Assembly (NCBI GenBank): GCA_023263945.1
Contig: JALQTW010000003.1
Coordinates: 1 to 64,000, forward strand
Direction of reading: 5' to 3'
From: Patescibacteria group bacterium
GTDB lineage: Bacteria; Patescibacteriota; Gracilibacteria; Peribacterales; Peribacteraceae
Length of the DNA stretch: 64,000 nucleotides
The position numbers were made by a program, and so were the translations under genes. This document shows, in pieces, positions 41,056 through 49,991 of the stretch. The stretch's first letter is position 1; every line of letters begins with the position of its first letter. The notes below the pieces were generated by a model, which worked only from the letters and a program-made list of their open reading frames with translations, ran no database searches and was not told the DNA's origin.

Positions 41056-41268
41056 TTAGACCCTCCCCCTCAACACCACTATCAACCGCTCCACTTCTTC
41101 CGCGCGGATGGAGAGGAGCATGCGTTTCTCTAAAAAGCGCGGATCGCAGGATTCATCCAGGGATGCAATGACGGTTTGGAGGTATCCATACTCCTTTGCA
41201 AGATCCGTCAGAAGTGCCTCAAGGGCCTTCTTTTTAGCAAGCGCTGTGGAGGTGGGTGGCAAAATCAT
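41056..41268 (-). CDS. Small helical protein, 70 aa
   Basis: Short soluble protein with two predicted helices, ALAKKKALEALLTDLAKEYG and RFLEKRMLLSIRAEEVERLI, likely a helical hairpin. No family recognised. TAGGAT lies 6 nt before ATG 41268, in line with the leaderless pattern, which is the main support for calling it. It ends 3 nt before the -35 box of the 41018 gene. Confidence 0.55.
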   Translation of the reverse strand: MILPPTSTALAKKKALEALLTDLAKEYGYLQTVIASLDESCDPRFLEKRMLLSIRAEEVERLIVVLRGRV

Positions 41269-41425
41269 GCTTTTATCCTAATTTGACGAAATAATAATTT
41301 ATAGTGCATTAATACATAGAACTCCCCGTCATTAGCCATTTTTGGCTTGAGAAAGCCATATTTACCGTTCCAAAGGGCAAAAGAACGCCTGGCAAAGCCC
41401 CTCATAGGGGGGTACGATTCCTTCT

Positions 41426-42223
41426 ATGCCACGTGCAGCCGTCACGACCGCCGCTATTTCCCTGCAGCAGTACCTTCTGCACAGGTCGTTCTGGGTCGGA
41501 CTCTTCATCGGACGGGTACTCCCCATCCTCATTCCGCTCTTTGCTTGGACAGCAGTTTTTGCGTCCGCAGGGCAGAAATCACTTGGTGACTGGACGGAAA
41601 CAAAGATGATCAGTTACTACCTCCTCGTCTTCATCTTCAGTATGTTCACGCAGATTTATTTTCATCGTGATCTTTCTCGCATGGTGCACGATGGTACATT
41701 AAACCACTGGCTCCTGCGCCCGCTTTCCTTCTTCGAAATGGCTGTAGGGATGATCCTTGGACGCGTGCTCACGCTCCTTATTCCTGCAGTGATTGTTTGC
41801 ATTATAGGAAGCGTCATGATTCCCGAATTGCGGGAATTACTCTGGCCGTACGGAATGCTGAAGATGACCGTGTTGCTTCCGGGGGTTATTTTTCTTCTCT
41901 CCTGTTTGAGCGCTCTTATCGGCATGTTTTCATTCTGGCTTATCCAGACGGAAGGTACCTTTGCCATGATGATGATGGTCTTCGAATTCTTTGGTGGCAC
42001 ACTCCTACCCCTTTCTCTCCTACCATCTCCTCTCCAACACATCAGCACATTCCTCCCGCTACGTTTTACAATCAATCTCCCTGTGCGTGCTATTTTGGAA
42101 CACGGGAGCATCAATATTTTTTATGTCATTGCGGGGCAGGCACTATGGTCGTGCGGCCTGATTTTTGCTGCTACCATCCTCTGCAAGGCTGGCCTCCGCC
42201 GCTACGATGCCATTGGAGGATAA
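41426..42223 (+). CDS. ABC-2 family (DUF990-like) transporter permease, first subunit
   Basis: 265 residues, six membrane helices. N-terminal arm with LQQYLLHRSFWVGLFIGRVL, then the YYLLVFIFSMFT helix and the conserved LNHWLLRPLSFFEM amphipathic segment. The last feature, with the pairing to a second similar permease and an ATPase, matches the DUF990/COG4587-COG3694 export systems. Substrate unknown; members move lipids, peptides or polysaccharides outward. TACGAT (41413-41418) lies 7 nt before ATG 41426. First gene of a three-gene operon. Confidence 0.85.
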   Translation: MPRAAVTTAAISLQQYLLHRSFWVGLFIGRVLPILIPLFAWTAVFASAGQKSLGDWTETKMISYYLLVFIFSMFTQIYFHRDLSRMVHDGTLNHWLLRPLSFFEMAVGMILGRVLTLLIPAVIVCIIGSVMIPELRELLWPYGMLKMTVLLPGVIFLLSCLSALIGMFSFWLIQTEGTFAMMMMVFEFFGGTLLPLSLLPSPLQHISTFLPLRFTINLPVRAILEHGSINIFYVIAGQALWSCGLIFAATILCKAGLRRYDAIGG

Positions 42224-42227
42224 TTCT

Positions 42228-42983
42228 ATGACGTACTACACAAAACTTTTAGGTTGGGCATTGCGACTTCATTTAAAACGATGGGGGCGTTACCGAACAG
42301 ATGTGCTCGTGTGGACCATTACCATCTGGCTAACCATCGGCATGCAAGCATGTTTCGTGTTTGTAACGTATCGCATCTCTGGCGGAAATCTTTTTGGATA
42401 CACACCACAGGAATTGATTTCTTTCTTTGGCATCACACTTCTTGCAACAGGACTGGCACAATGCGTTGTGCACGGCATTACATTGCATCTTGCGAGAGCG
42501 GTGTGGATGGGTAATTTCGATTTCTGGATTCTTCAACCTGCACCGCTTGTGATCAGGATGTTCCTTGAGGAAATAGGATTCATCTGGTTTTGGCCGCATA
42601 TTGTGACCGGCACTATTATCATTTTACTTACCGTTGTACCGGCCTCACTTTTCCTGACATTCATTGCAACCCTTCTTGCGTCCCTCCTGGAAATCGGCAT
42701 CGTTCTCTGTCTCTGTATCCCATCTGTCCGCTGGGGGAAGTGGGACCCTAATGAGGGCGTCTGGGAGTATATGGAAAGCGCCAGATCCATCCCTATTGGA
42801 CAAACAAGGCAAATTATGTTATGGCTTGCATCTTTCGGAGTTTTGCAGTATTCTATCGCACTTCAAGTTGCAACCGGCCGCTGGCCGATCTGGACGCTTG
42901 CAGGCATGGTATTCCTAATCTGCAGCCTGGCAGGAGTCCTCCTCTCCTCCTTCACCCGTACCTACTCCTCCGCTTCCTCTTAA
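42228..42983 (+). CDS. ABC-2 family (DUF990-like) transporter permease, second subunit
   Basis: 251 residues, six membrane helices. It has the same layout as the preceding gene: cytosolic RLHLKRWGRYRTDVLVW start and NFDFWILQPAPLVIRM segment aligned with LNHWLLRPLSFFEM of subunit one. TGGAGGA (42214-42220) sits 7 nt before ATG 42228, showing Shine-Dalgarno use inside the operon. The longer frame from 42165 is a shadow of the first permease. Confidence 0.85.
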   Translation: MTYYTKLLGWALRLHLKRWGRYRTDVLVWTITIWLTIGMQACFVFVTYRISGGNLFGYTPQELISFFGITLLATGLAQCVVHGITLHLARAVWMGNFDFWILQPAPLVIRMFLEEIGFIWFWPHIVTGTIIILLTVVPASLFLTFIATLLASLLEIGIVLCLCIPSVRWGKWDPNEGVWEYMESARSIPIGQTRQIMLWLASFGVLQYSIALQVATGRWPIWTLAGMVFLICSLAGVLLSSFTRTYSSASS

Positions 42984-42994
42984 AACCCTCCCAC

Positions 42995-43993
42995 ATGCCC
43001 ATTATTACGGTCTCCCACCTCAAGCGCATCTTCCGCTCCTACGAGAAGGAAGCAGGCGTGTTGGCTGCGCTCAAAAGCCTTGTGAGACGCAAATGGACCG
43101 AAGTCCCGGCTGTGGATGATATTTCTTTCTCCATTGATGAAGGAGAAATTGTCGGGTTTGTGGGGCCGAACGGTGCTGGAAAAACAACAACATTGAAGAT
43201 GCTCTCGGGCATTCTCACGCCAACATCGGGTACATGTTCCGTACTCGGCTACACACCATCGGACCGCAAGCGTGCATTTAAGAAGGAAATCGCCCTAGTG
43301 ATGGGCCAGAAGACACAACTTATCTGGGACCTTCCCGCAAGCGACACTTTCCTGCTCCATAGGGATCTATACGGTATGGATCACCGCATTTGGAAAGGCA
43401 TGCGCGATACACTTGTGGAACTGTTAGATGTTCAGCGCGTGCAAGACCGTCCTGTACGACAGCTTTCACTGGGCGAACGCATGAAGTGCGAACTGATTGT
43501 CGCCCTGCTTCATGAGCCCAAGGTGCTCTTCTTAGATGAACCGACCATCGGGTTGGATGCCGTTTCCCAGCATGAACTCTGGAACTTCCTGCGCTCCTAC
43601 CAAAAGCAGTCAAAGGTGACTGTGCTTCTTACATCCCACTACATGAAAGATATTGCCAACCTGTGCCCCCGCGTGATGGTCATTAAGCACGGCAAGCTGA
43701 TTTATGACGGAGACTACAGCCGTTTGGTCGCCATGACGGAAATTGAACGCAATATCCTGGTAAAGCTCCGGAAAGACATTCCCGCCGATGAGCAGAAGAG
43801 GCTGCGCAGTATGACAACGGGCAAACCCATGGAGCGCCTGGATGCGCTGACCTACAGGCTCAATGTAAGCGTGGAACGTGTACCGGAAGTGATGGAAAGT
43901 TTGTTCCGCTCGTTCCCGGTAGAACAGGTTCTTACAGAAGAAGCAGATCTGACGAAGGTGATGGAGAAAACTTATAAATTAGAAAAAATTTGA
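42995..43993 (+). CDS. ABC transporter ATPase of the DUF990-type exporter
   Basis: 332 residues. Walker A GPNGAGKTT (near 51-59), Q-loop VMGQKTQL, signature LSLGERMKCEL (near 152), Walker B VLFLDEPTIGLD (near 173-184) and H-loop TSHYM (near 209). The C-terminal ~100 residues form the extra domain found in drug/lipid exporter ATPases. It energises the two permeases encoded just upstream. Start ATG 42995 follows the previous stop by 11 nt; the longer frame from 42821 overlaps the permease and is rejected. Confidence 0.93.
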   Translation: MPIITVSHLKRIFRSYEKEAGVLAALKSLVRRKWTEVPAVDDISFSIDEGEIVGFVGPNGAGKTTTLKMLSGILTPTSGTCSVLGYTPSDRKRAFKKEIALVMGQKTQLIWDLPASDTFLLHRDLYGMDHRIWKGMRDTLVELLDVQRVQDRPVRQLSLGERMKCELIVALLHEPKVLFLDEPTIGLDAVSQHELWNFLRSYQKQSKVTVLLTSHYMKDIANLCPRVMVIKHGKLIYDGDYSRLVAMTEIERNILVKLRKDIPADEQKRLRSMTTGKPMERLDALTYRLNVSVERVPEVMESLFRSFPVEQVLTEEADLTKVMEKTYKLEKI

Positions 43994-44029
43994 TTTTTAG
44001 TATTAAAAAAAATAGAATGGCTTTTGATA

Positions 44030-44542
44030 ATGCGAGTCGATTCATATCTATCTTCTAATTGCTATATTGGAAAAAGTGGCATTGAAGGCTTGGGTGTCTT
44101 TGCCAAGAAGAAAATAAAGAAAGGAGATATGATATTGATCTGGGGAGGAAGGATTCTAAGTTCTGCTGAGCTTGCAAATATTGTTAAAAAAGCTCCGGAG
44201 TTTGATTTTTTTCCAGTCGAAGTTGCAAATGGATTCTATATTGCACCATCTAATATCCATCAAATAGATGATGCCTACAGGATCAACCATAGCTGTAACC
44301 CCAATGCAGGAATAAAGGGGCAGACGCTTGTAGTTGCGAGGAAAGATATTCATGCAGGTGAAGAAATATGCTTTGATTACGAAACATCAGATATAATAAA
44401 TATGTCTTTTATTTGCACGTGCGGTTCAAAGTTCTGTAGAAAAAAAATAAATGGAAATTCTTGGAAAAAAAAGAACTTTCAAAAGAAAAACACCAATTTC
44501 TTATCTATTTATCTTAAAGAGATGCTAAGAAGCCAAATTTGA
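44030..44542 (+). CDS. SET-domain protein (putative protein lysine methyltransferase)
   Basis: 170 residues. SET motifs in order: GIEGLGVFAKKKIKKGD (near 17-33), the pseudoknot core RINHSCNPNAGI (near 85), EICFDYE (near 115), and a post-SET-like CTCGSKFCRK (near 131). This is the eukaryotic-like arrangement, with Cys residues that could bind zinc. A basic Lys-rich tail follows. SET enzymes methylate lysines with SAM. The gene is AT-rich and starts after TAGAAT (44013-44018). A transferred origin is possible; the target is unknown. It overlaps the converging histidine kinase gene by 18 nt. Confidence 0.82.
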   Translation: MRVDSYLSSNCYIGKSGIEGLGVFAKKKIKKGDMILIWGGRILSSAELANIVKKAPEFDFFPVEVANGFYIAPSNIHQIDDAYRINHSCNPNAGIKGQTLVVARKDIHAGEEICFDYETSDIINMSFICTCGSKFCRKKINGNSWKKKNFQKKNTNFLSIYLKEMLRSQI

Positions 44543-45973
44543 CTTCAGAGGAAATTCAACAAAGAATGTGGTGCCGTCGTTCTCTTTACTTTCAAACCAA
44601 ATTTTTCCACCCTGCGCCTCAATAGCACCTTTTGCCACATACAAACCAAAGCCATTACCATCGATACTTCCCGTATTACTCGCACGGAAAAGTTTCCCGA
44701 AGATTTTCTTTTGATCCTTCTCCGGAATTCCACATCCCGTATCTTGAACCGTGATAGAGAGCATATCCCCATGACGCTCCACATTCCACGCCACACTGCC
44801 CTTTGCAGGGGTGTACTTTACGGCATTGCTCAACAGGTTTTCTACCGTCATGCGTGTTAAGCGTTTATCCAGCATGACCGTAGGAAGGTCCTTCGGAATA
44901 TGCACATCAAAGTTCTGCTGCTTTTCTTGTGCTTTTGGCTCAATAACGGAAAGAATTTCCTTGAAGAACTCATTTAGATCAAGCGGTTGTAGATCCACCT
45001 TCATCTTGCCAAGTTGAATACGGGAAACATCCAGAATCATACTCACAAGGTCGGCAAGATTATAAGTGACAGATTGCATGGTATTCAGGTATTCCTGTTG
45101 TTCCTTGGAAAGAACGCCAACATCGCCATCCAGAAGCATTTCGAGGTACCACTTTACGGAAGAAACCGGTGTTGCAAGCTGATGGCTGACAATGCTTAAG
45201 AGTTCGTCTTTTTGGCGATCAATCTCATGTAAAATCGTGACACGAGATCTCCAAATATTAACCAAAAAAACTGTCAGAACGCATAAGAGTAGAAACAAAA
45301 AAATAACAAACAAGACAAAGGGAATAAGGGTCTGTCTAATAAGACTCAAGTAGTCGCTAACATCAACGTCTATGCCAAGGATTGCAATTGTTTCCCCATG
45401 TAATTTAATAGGGGCATAAGCTGAAAGAGTTGCACCCCATTGATCTAGTACAGGCTCTTTATCAGTAGTTGGATAGGAAGTTGCGTCAATTCCTAATTCG
45501 AGGTTGTCACTGACGTCATATTCATCCCCTGGCCAAACTAGAGCATCTTCATCGTTAACAACACCGTCATGATTTAGATCGATTTTTGCGTTAGGGTCCA
45601 TTGAATCTGCATCTGCAATAAATCTGAAAATTTTTCCACTTGCTGGTCTTAGCAGATATGCGAATTTAATATTCGGATTATAATTTCTTAAGATTTGCAA
45701 ATCTCTAGTAACCTTTAAAAAAGCAGGCGTGTTAATAGCATCTGCATTTGTAATGCTATTCAAATCCTTTGGTTCAAATTTCAGAGAGCCTGTTGTGACA
45801 ATTCCAATCAATCCCGTCTTTAGCTGTTTCTCCATTATATCTTGAGTCTGTCTGTATAAAATCACGGTAATGCCTATTGCCAAGATAGAAGCAGTCAACA
45901 AGAGCAGATAACTCTTAGTACGAATATTTGTGCCTGCCGTACTAGCCGTTTCTTTTTTCTGAGAATTAGACAT
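44525..45973 (-). CDS. Membrane histidine kinase with extracellular Cache-like sensor
   Basis: 482 residues. TM1 (SYLLLLTASILAIGITVILY), an outside sensor of about 200 residues, TM2 (near 220-245), HisKA with phospho-acceptor SIVSHQLATPVSSVKW (near 263) and HATPase (NAVKYT, DTGCGIPEKD, GNGFGLYVAK). The sensor contains an EF-hand-like loop DLNHDGVVNDED followed by WPGDEY and ends SAYAPIK...AILGIDVD. It is the same module that occurs four times in the upstream regulator. Start ATG 45973 is set by TATAAT 7 nt upstream (45986-45981); the ATG at 45982 lies inside that box. No response regulator is in the window. Confidence 0.88.
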   Translation of the reverse strand: MSNSQKKETASTAGTNIRTKSYLLLLTASILAIGITVILYRQTQDIMEKQLKTGLIGIVTTGSLKFEPKDLNSITNADAINTPAFLKVTRDLQILRNYNPNIKFAYLLRPASGKIFRFIADADSMDPNAKIDLNHDGVVNDEDALVWPGDEYDVSDNLELGIDATSYPTTDKEPVLDQWGATLSAYAPIKLHGETIAILGIDVDVSDYLSLIRQTLIPFVLFVIFLFLLLCVLTVFLVNIWRSRVTILHEIDRQKDELLSIVSHQLATPVSSVKWYLEMLLDGDVGVLSKEQQEYLNTMQSVTYNLADLVSMILDVSRIQLGKMKVDLQPLDLNEFFKEILSVIEPKAQEKQQNFDVHIPKDLPTVMLDKRLTRMTVENLLSNAVKYTPAKGSVAWNVERHGDMLSITVQDTGCGIPEKDQKKIFGKLFRASNTGSIDGNGFGLYVAKGAIEAQGGKIWFESKENDGTTFFVEFPLKSNLAS

Positions 45974-46016
45974 TCCTGCCATTATATGCCTTTTTTGAGC
46001 AAATGAAAAGCTTATT

Positions 46017-49000
46017 TTACTTTGTTTTATAGGCTCCAATGGCAAATAAACCAATTAAAGCGATATATATCACTGATACCCAAACCCAAGGAATAAATTT
46101 TTGCGTCAAAGTCACCTTGAAATCATCAATTTTCATATCAATGCCTAAAACAGCAATCCCTCTTCCGTTCATATCTTTTATGGGCGCATATGCCGTAATG
46201 TAGGCCCCCCATTGATCACTCACAAAATCTTTCTCGAATTTTGGTTCTAACAAACTTTTAGCTATTTCCTTTTCATTTTCAGTGATTTGATATGTCGCCC
46301 CAGGATACACGTTCTGCTCTTCGGGCTGCATAATCCCATCTCCATTTTCATCAGTAAAAGGGCCAATCTCTTTACTGGAATCAGCATCTGCAACCCACTG
46401 CCAGACCTTTTCATCCGTTGTTGGTCGTAGAATCCATGCATACTCAACGCCTGGATTTCGCTTCTTAATTTCATTTAATTGAACAAAGAGTCTGCCATAT
46501 TCAGGCGTTTGAATGTCGTTCGGCTCCTTTAGACTCTCTACATCGTGAGGGTCAATATGAGGTGCTGCTGTCGCCGCAATGGACATGAGTCTTGTGCCGA
46601 CTTCATCGTGCATGAGTCGTAATGTGTGGCGATACATCACATACGTTAGAAGGAGCGCAAAAAAGCCACACAGAAGAAGTGATGTAAGTATCCGCCTTGA
46701 GCAAAGAACTTTGAAGAGATCTTTTAAAAGGGATTCTTTAAATTTAGAAGGTCGAAAAATAATAATAGCAATTAACAGAATGACGCTTATCGCAAACAAA
46801 ATGAACATATTTGTACGTAATTTTTCAACCTGTGGCTTTGACATATCCACTGCCAAAACCGCCACGGTTCTACCCGAAGCATCACGTATCGGCGCGTAGC
46901 TTGAAATTTGAATTCCCCATATATCTTCGTAGAAGGAGGGCGTTGTGTAGGGGCCAGAATACGCCCTCATAATATCCGGAACAGGTGCTTCATTGTATGG
47001 TTGCCCCGGCCATGTGAGTACGTCTGATTCAGGTGAATCCGGAACACCAGGATCTCTCCCTTCATCTCGTACTTCAACATCGTTAGTCGGATCATCATCC
47101 GAATTCGCAAAGGGATTTAAGGAATGGGAATCGGACACAAAATCAATGAGATTCCTATCGTGAGGATTCTTACGGAGAATATAGACATAGAGAATATTGG
47201 GGTTTTCCTTCCGGATTCGCTCCAGAATATGCACCACTTTCGCCCATTCTGGCTTCTTCCAGTCGTCCTGCACTTGTAATTTTTCAACATCTTTTGCATC
47301 AATCTGCAATGCACCAGTAACAGCAATGGACTGTATCATCTCCCTTGCGCGGGCGAGATTGACGGATTCGGTGTACCAATAGATGGCAATCGTAAGAGCG
47401 CACGTACAAAGTACGTAAAATAAAGAAAAGAGAAGGAATTTCTTGTTATGCAAAAGATCCAGCAGTTCTGTGAAAAGGGAATCGCGCAGTTTCGACGGTC
47501 TGAACAAAATTAAGAGCACAAGAAGGCCGATAAACACGGAAAACGGTGCAAACGTCTGCGCGGAAAGAAGCGGCACTATGTCTGCATCCATGTCGACCCC
47601 AAGAATGGCAACCGATTGATCGTTCTTGTCTTTCATGGGAGCCCAGCCGGAAATAAATGTCCCCCACTTATCGGTGTAGGGCTCAAAGGCGGTGGGACGC
47701 ATCAACGCTTCGCGTGTTGGCGGCACACTCCCTGTATTGTCATACAATTCGCCAGGGAAAATGGGATCATCTCCCTGATTGATAACACCATTATTATCAC
47801 GATCATTCTTTGCAAAAGGATCACCAGAAGCAGAATCGGCCACAAAAGTATATTTCTCGCCTTGAACCGTAGGACGCATGATGTACACATAGGCGATTCT
47901 GTCATTCTGATTTTTAATCTCATTCAATTTTTTCACGATTTCCTTATATGCGGGCTTTCGAACATCCTCTGCATTTTGAATGGAAGTCAATTCTTCTGCG
48001 TCAAATTTAAGGACTCCTGTTGCTGCAATTGCAAGAACCTTGTCCTGCACACGTTGTTTTGCGGATTCCAAAGCATAAAGACGGAATCCGTATGTTACGA
48101 GGGCTGCAAACAAAACATACGCCACAATACTTGCAACCACCTTCTTCGTTTTTAAAAGTTCAAAAATTTCCTTCATGAGGGATCGATTAAAAATGGCAAG
48201 TCGAACGAGGCAAAGCAGAAACAGCGTAATGATAAAGATCAGGAGTGCATTAAATGTCTGATGCGATAAGTTATCCACTTCTGACGCTGCAACATCTGCA
48301 CAGAAAATTGCGACAGTATTTCCACTCTCATCTTTTATGGGAGCATAGCCGGATATCCACGTGCCCCACCTATCTGAATAGGGGAAGGAATCTGCGGTCG
48401 GCTCCTTGAGCGCGACAACAAGAGGCTCGGTTGTTATGTCTGGTGATACATAAGTGTATCCCGGATACGTTGTTGCATTCATGCCATCACGATCTTTATT
48501 ATGTGATTGGATTGAGAGAGAATCCGCATCTGCAACAAATTCAAAGGAATAAGGATCCTTTGTGGCCCTCATAATATAAGCATATGCAATGTCTGTATTG
48601 CTGCTTCTAATTTCCTGGAGAGTGTTTACAACACGCTTGTATTCACTTTTTGAAACATCTGGAATTGCATGAATCTGATTGATGTCATTGACATCAAATT
48701 TGGATACAGAATTCACTGCAACTGTCATTGCGTGCTCCCTCACCCTCTGCGTATTCAAATACACATTGTGTCTGTACAACGCATACGTCACCCCTGCTGC
48801 AATACATGCACAGAGAACAAACGCGACCACACTTCTCTTGCTGAAAAGAAATTCCTTCAATTCCTCCAGTGTCTCCGGTTCTAACATTCTCTCTTCTTTT
48901 TGTTCAGGTGCGCTGCCAATCACACGCGGCTGGTTCCAAAGAGTATCAAAAAGAACACGCTCCGTATGGACAAGTTCTTCATAACGAATGATAGATGCCT

Positions 49001-49688
49001 TTTTCTCTGCATGATCAATACATGCAATGGTATTTCCAATAATAATTTTTTCGAAATTGAAGGCATAGGATTGCTCAGAAATAAGGGTTGTTTTCCTATT
49101 CTCAAACATATCGCGTGATTGATAGCGTCTCCCAAGAGGGGTGTCATACGCCAAAACACGCATAGAAATGCCACGTTTGCTCCGCTCTGCCCGCAATTTT
49201 TTATAGAAATCCTGATGGGGATCTTCCTCTTCTTTATAGATAACGGGTTTATAGACAAGCATTTCTTTCCCGTATTCCAACAATTTTAGATACGCCTGTT
49301 CAATACCTTCATCACCATAGAAATAATGAATCTCTGGTTTGCTGTGATCGATCTTCAAACTCGCAATGAACGATTCAAAATCCTCCTGTTTTCGCTTCAT
49401 GACTTCTCGTTTCTTTCGCATATCTTCTTTAATCCAATTCGCAATGGCGTCAAGAGAAGAAAGGACAAACTTCGGATTCCCGTTAATCATCTCCCGTCCA
49501 ATAATGTGTTTTCCCACAAGTTTCTTCATGGCTTGATCCAACACACCCGGTGATTTCCCCGTTTTCCCTCCAATCTCTCGAAGCGTCATGGCATGACCTT
49601 CCAAAAGTTTACGAAGGATAAGGATCTCCGTCCCGGAAAAATCCGCCTCGACGAGGTACGCTTCTATGCTGGCAGGCAATTCTGTCAT
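46017..49688 (-). CDS. TrmB-like transcription regulator fused to four tandem membrane sensor modules
   Basis: 1223 residues. Residues 15-75 form a winged helix (GTEILILRKLLEGHAMTLRE, then LVGKHIIGREMINGNPKFVL). Residues 110-265 match the TrmB-type C-terminal domain (IHYFYGDEGIEQAYLKL, RGISMRVLAYD). Four repeats of TM, ~180-residue outside sensor, TM and short cytosolic linker (PSK..DSL..ELLDLL) follow. Each sensor has a (Y/A)(Y/W)I(M/L)R motif, FVADADS, a Ca-loop-like D.N.DG or DPTND segment before PG..Y, then WGT.IS.YAPI.D..G..VAILGVDM. The layout implies a DNA-binding protein tied to the membrane and sensing an outside ligand. The start is the ATG at 49688. The related kinase follows 43 nt downstream with its own promoter. 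Confidence 0.85.
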   Translation of the reverse strand: MTELPASIEAYLVEADFSGTEILILRKLLEGHAMTLREIGGKTGKSPGVLDQAMKKLVGKHIIGREMINGNPKFVLSSLDAIANWIKEDMRKKREVMKRKQEDFESFIASLKIDHSKPEIHYFYGDEGIEQAYLKLLEYGKEMLVYKPVIYKEEEDPHQDFYKKLRAERSKRGISMRVLAYDTPLGRRYQSRDMFENRKTTLISEQSYAFNFEKIIIGNTIACIDHAEKKASIIRYEELVHTERVLFDTLWNQPRVIGSAPEQKEERMLEPETLEELKEFLFSKRSVVAFVLCACIAAGVTYALYRHNVYLNTQRVREHAMTVAVNSVSKFDVNDINQIHAIPDVSKSEYKRVVNTLQEIRSSNTDIAYAYIMRATKDPYSFEFVADADSLSIQSHNKDRDGMNATTYPGYTYVSPDITTEPLVVALKEPTADSFPYSDRWGTWISGYAPIKDESGNTVAIFCADVAASEVDNLSHQTFNALLIFIITLFLLCLVRLAIFNRSLMKEIFELLKTKKVVASIVAYVLFAALVTYGFRLYALESAKQRVQDKVLAIAATGVLKFDAEELTSIQNAEDVRKPAYKEIVKKLNEIKNQNDRIAYVYIMRPTVQGEKYTFVADSASGDPFAKNDRDNNGVINQGDDPIFPGELYDNTGSVPPTREALMRPTAFEPYTDKWGTFISGWAPMKDKNDQSVAILGVDMDADIVPLLSAQTFAPFSVFIGLLVLLILFRPSKLRDSLFTELLDLLHNKKFLLFSLFYVLCTCALTIAIYWYTESVNLARAREMIQSIAVTGALQIDAKDVEKLQVQDDWKKPEWAKVVHILERIRKENPNILYVYILRKNPHDRNLIDFVSDSHSLNPFANSDDDPTNDVEVRDEGRDPGVPDSPESDVLTWPGQPYNEAPVPDIMRAYSGPYTTPSFYEDIWGIQISSYAPIRDASGRTVAVLAVDMSKPQVEKLRTNMFILFAISVILLIAIIIFRPSKFKESLLKDLFKVLCSRRILTSLLLCGFFALLLTYVMYRHTLRLMHDEVGTRLMSIAATAAPHIDPHDVESLKEPNDIQTPEYGRLFVQLNEIKKRNPGVEYAWILRPTTDEKVWQWVADADSSKEIGPFTDENGDGIMQPEEQNVYPGATYQITENEKEIAKSLLEPKFEKDFVSDQWGAYITAYAPIKDMNGRGIAVLGIDMKIDDFKVTLTQKFIPWVWVSVIYIALIGLFAIGAYKTK

Positions 49689-49991
49689 AGCAATCGGTCA
49701 TGCTACCGAAGAAAAGGCTGAAGTAAAGCAAGGGATAGTTCTTTTGACATCAAAAATCAGGATCTTAAATGATATCTTTTGGCATAAGAATGCTAAAATA
49801 TCAATTTTATTGTATTTTATACGTTCTATCCTATCATGGAACAGAAAGAATGGCTTATAGAAGCCACAATAATGGAATCTTGATATCTGTGCGACAAAGT
49901 GAAGTACCAGCCAGAATCACACTTCCTCATACTAAAGGCATCAACTTCCCATCTCTGTATGCCACGCTTGCCTTCAAGCCTTCCTGAATCG
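49689..49991. promoter_or_regulatory. Divergent AT-rich intergenic region
   Basis: No gene seen. For the minus strand, TAGCAT (49705-49700) lies 11 nt before ATG 49688. For the plus strand, TTGACA (49744-49749) with TAAATG 16 nt further is the best promoter. In-frame GTG 49899 and ATG 49959 are alternative starts of the giant gene. Confidence 0.4.
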
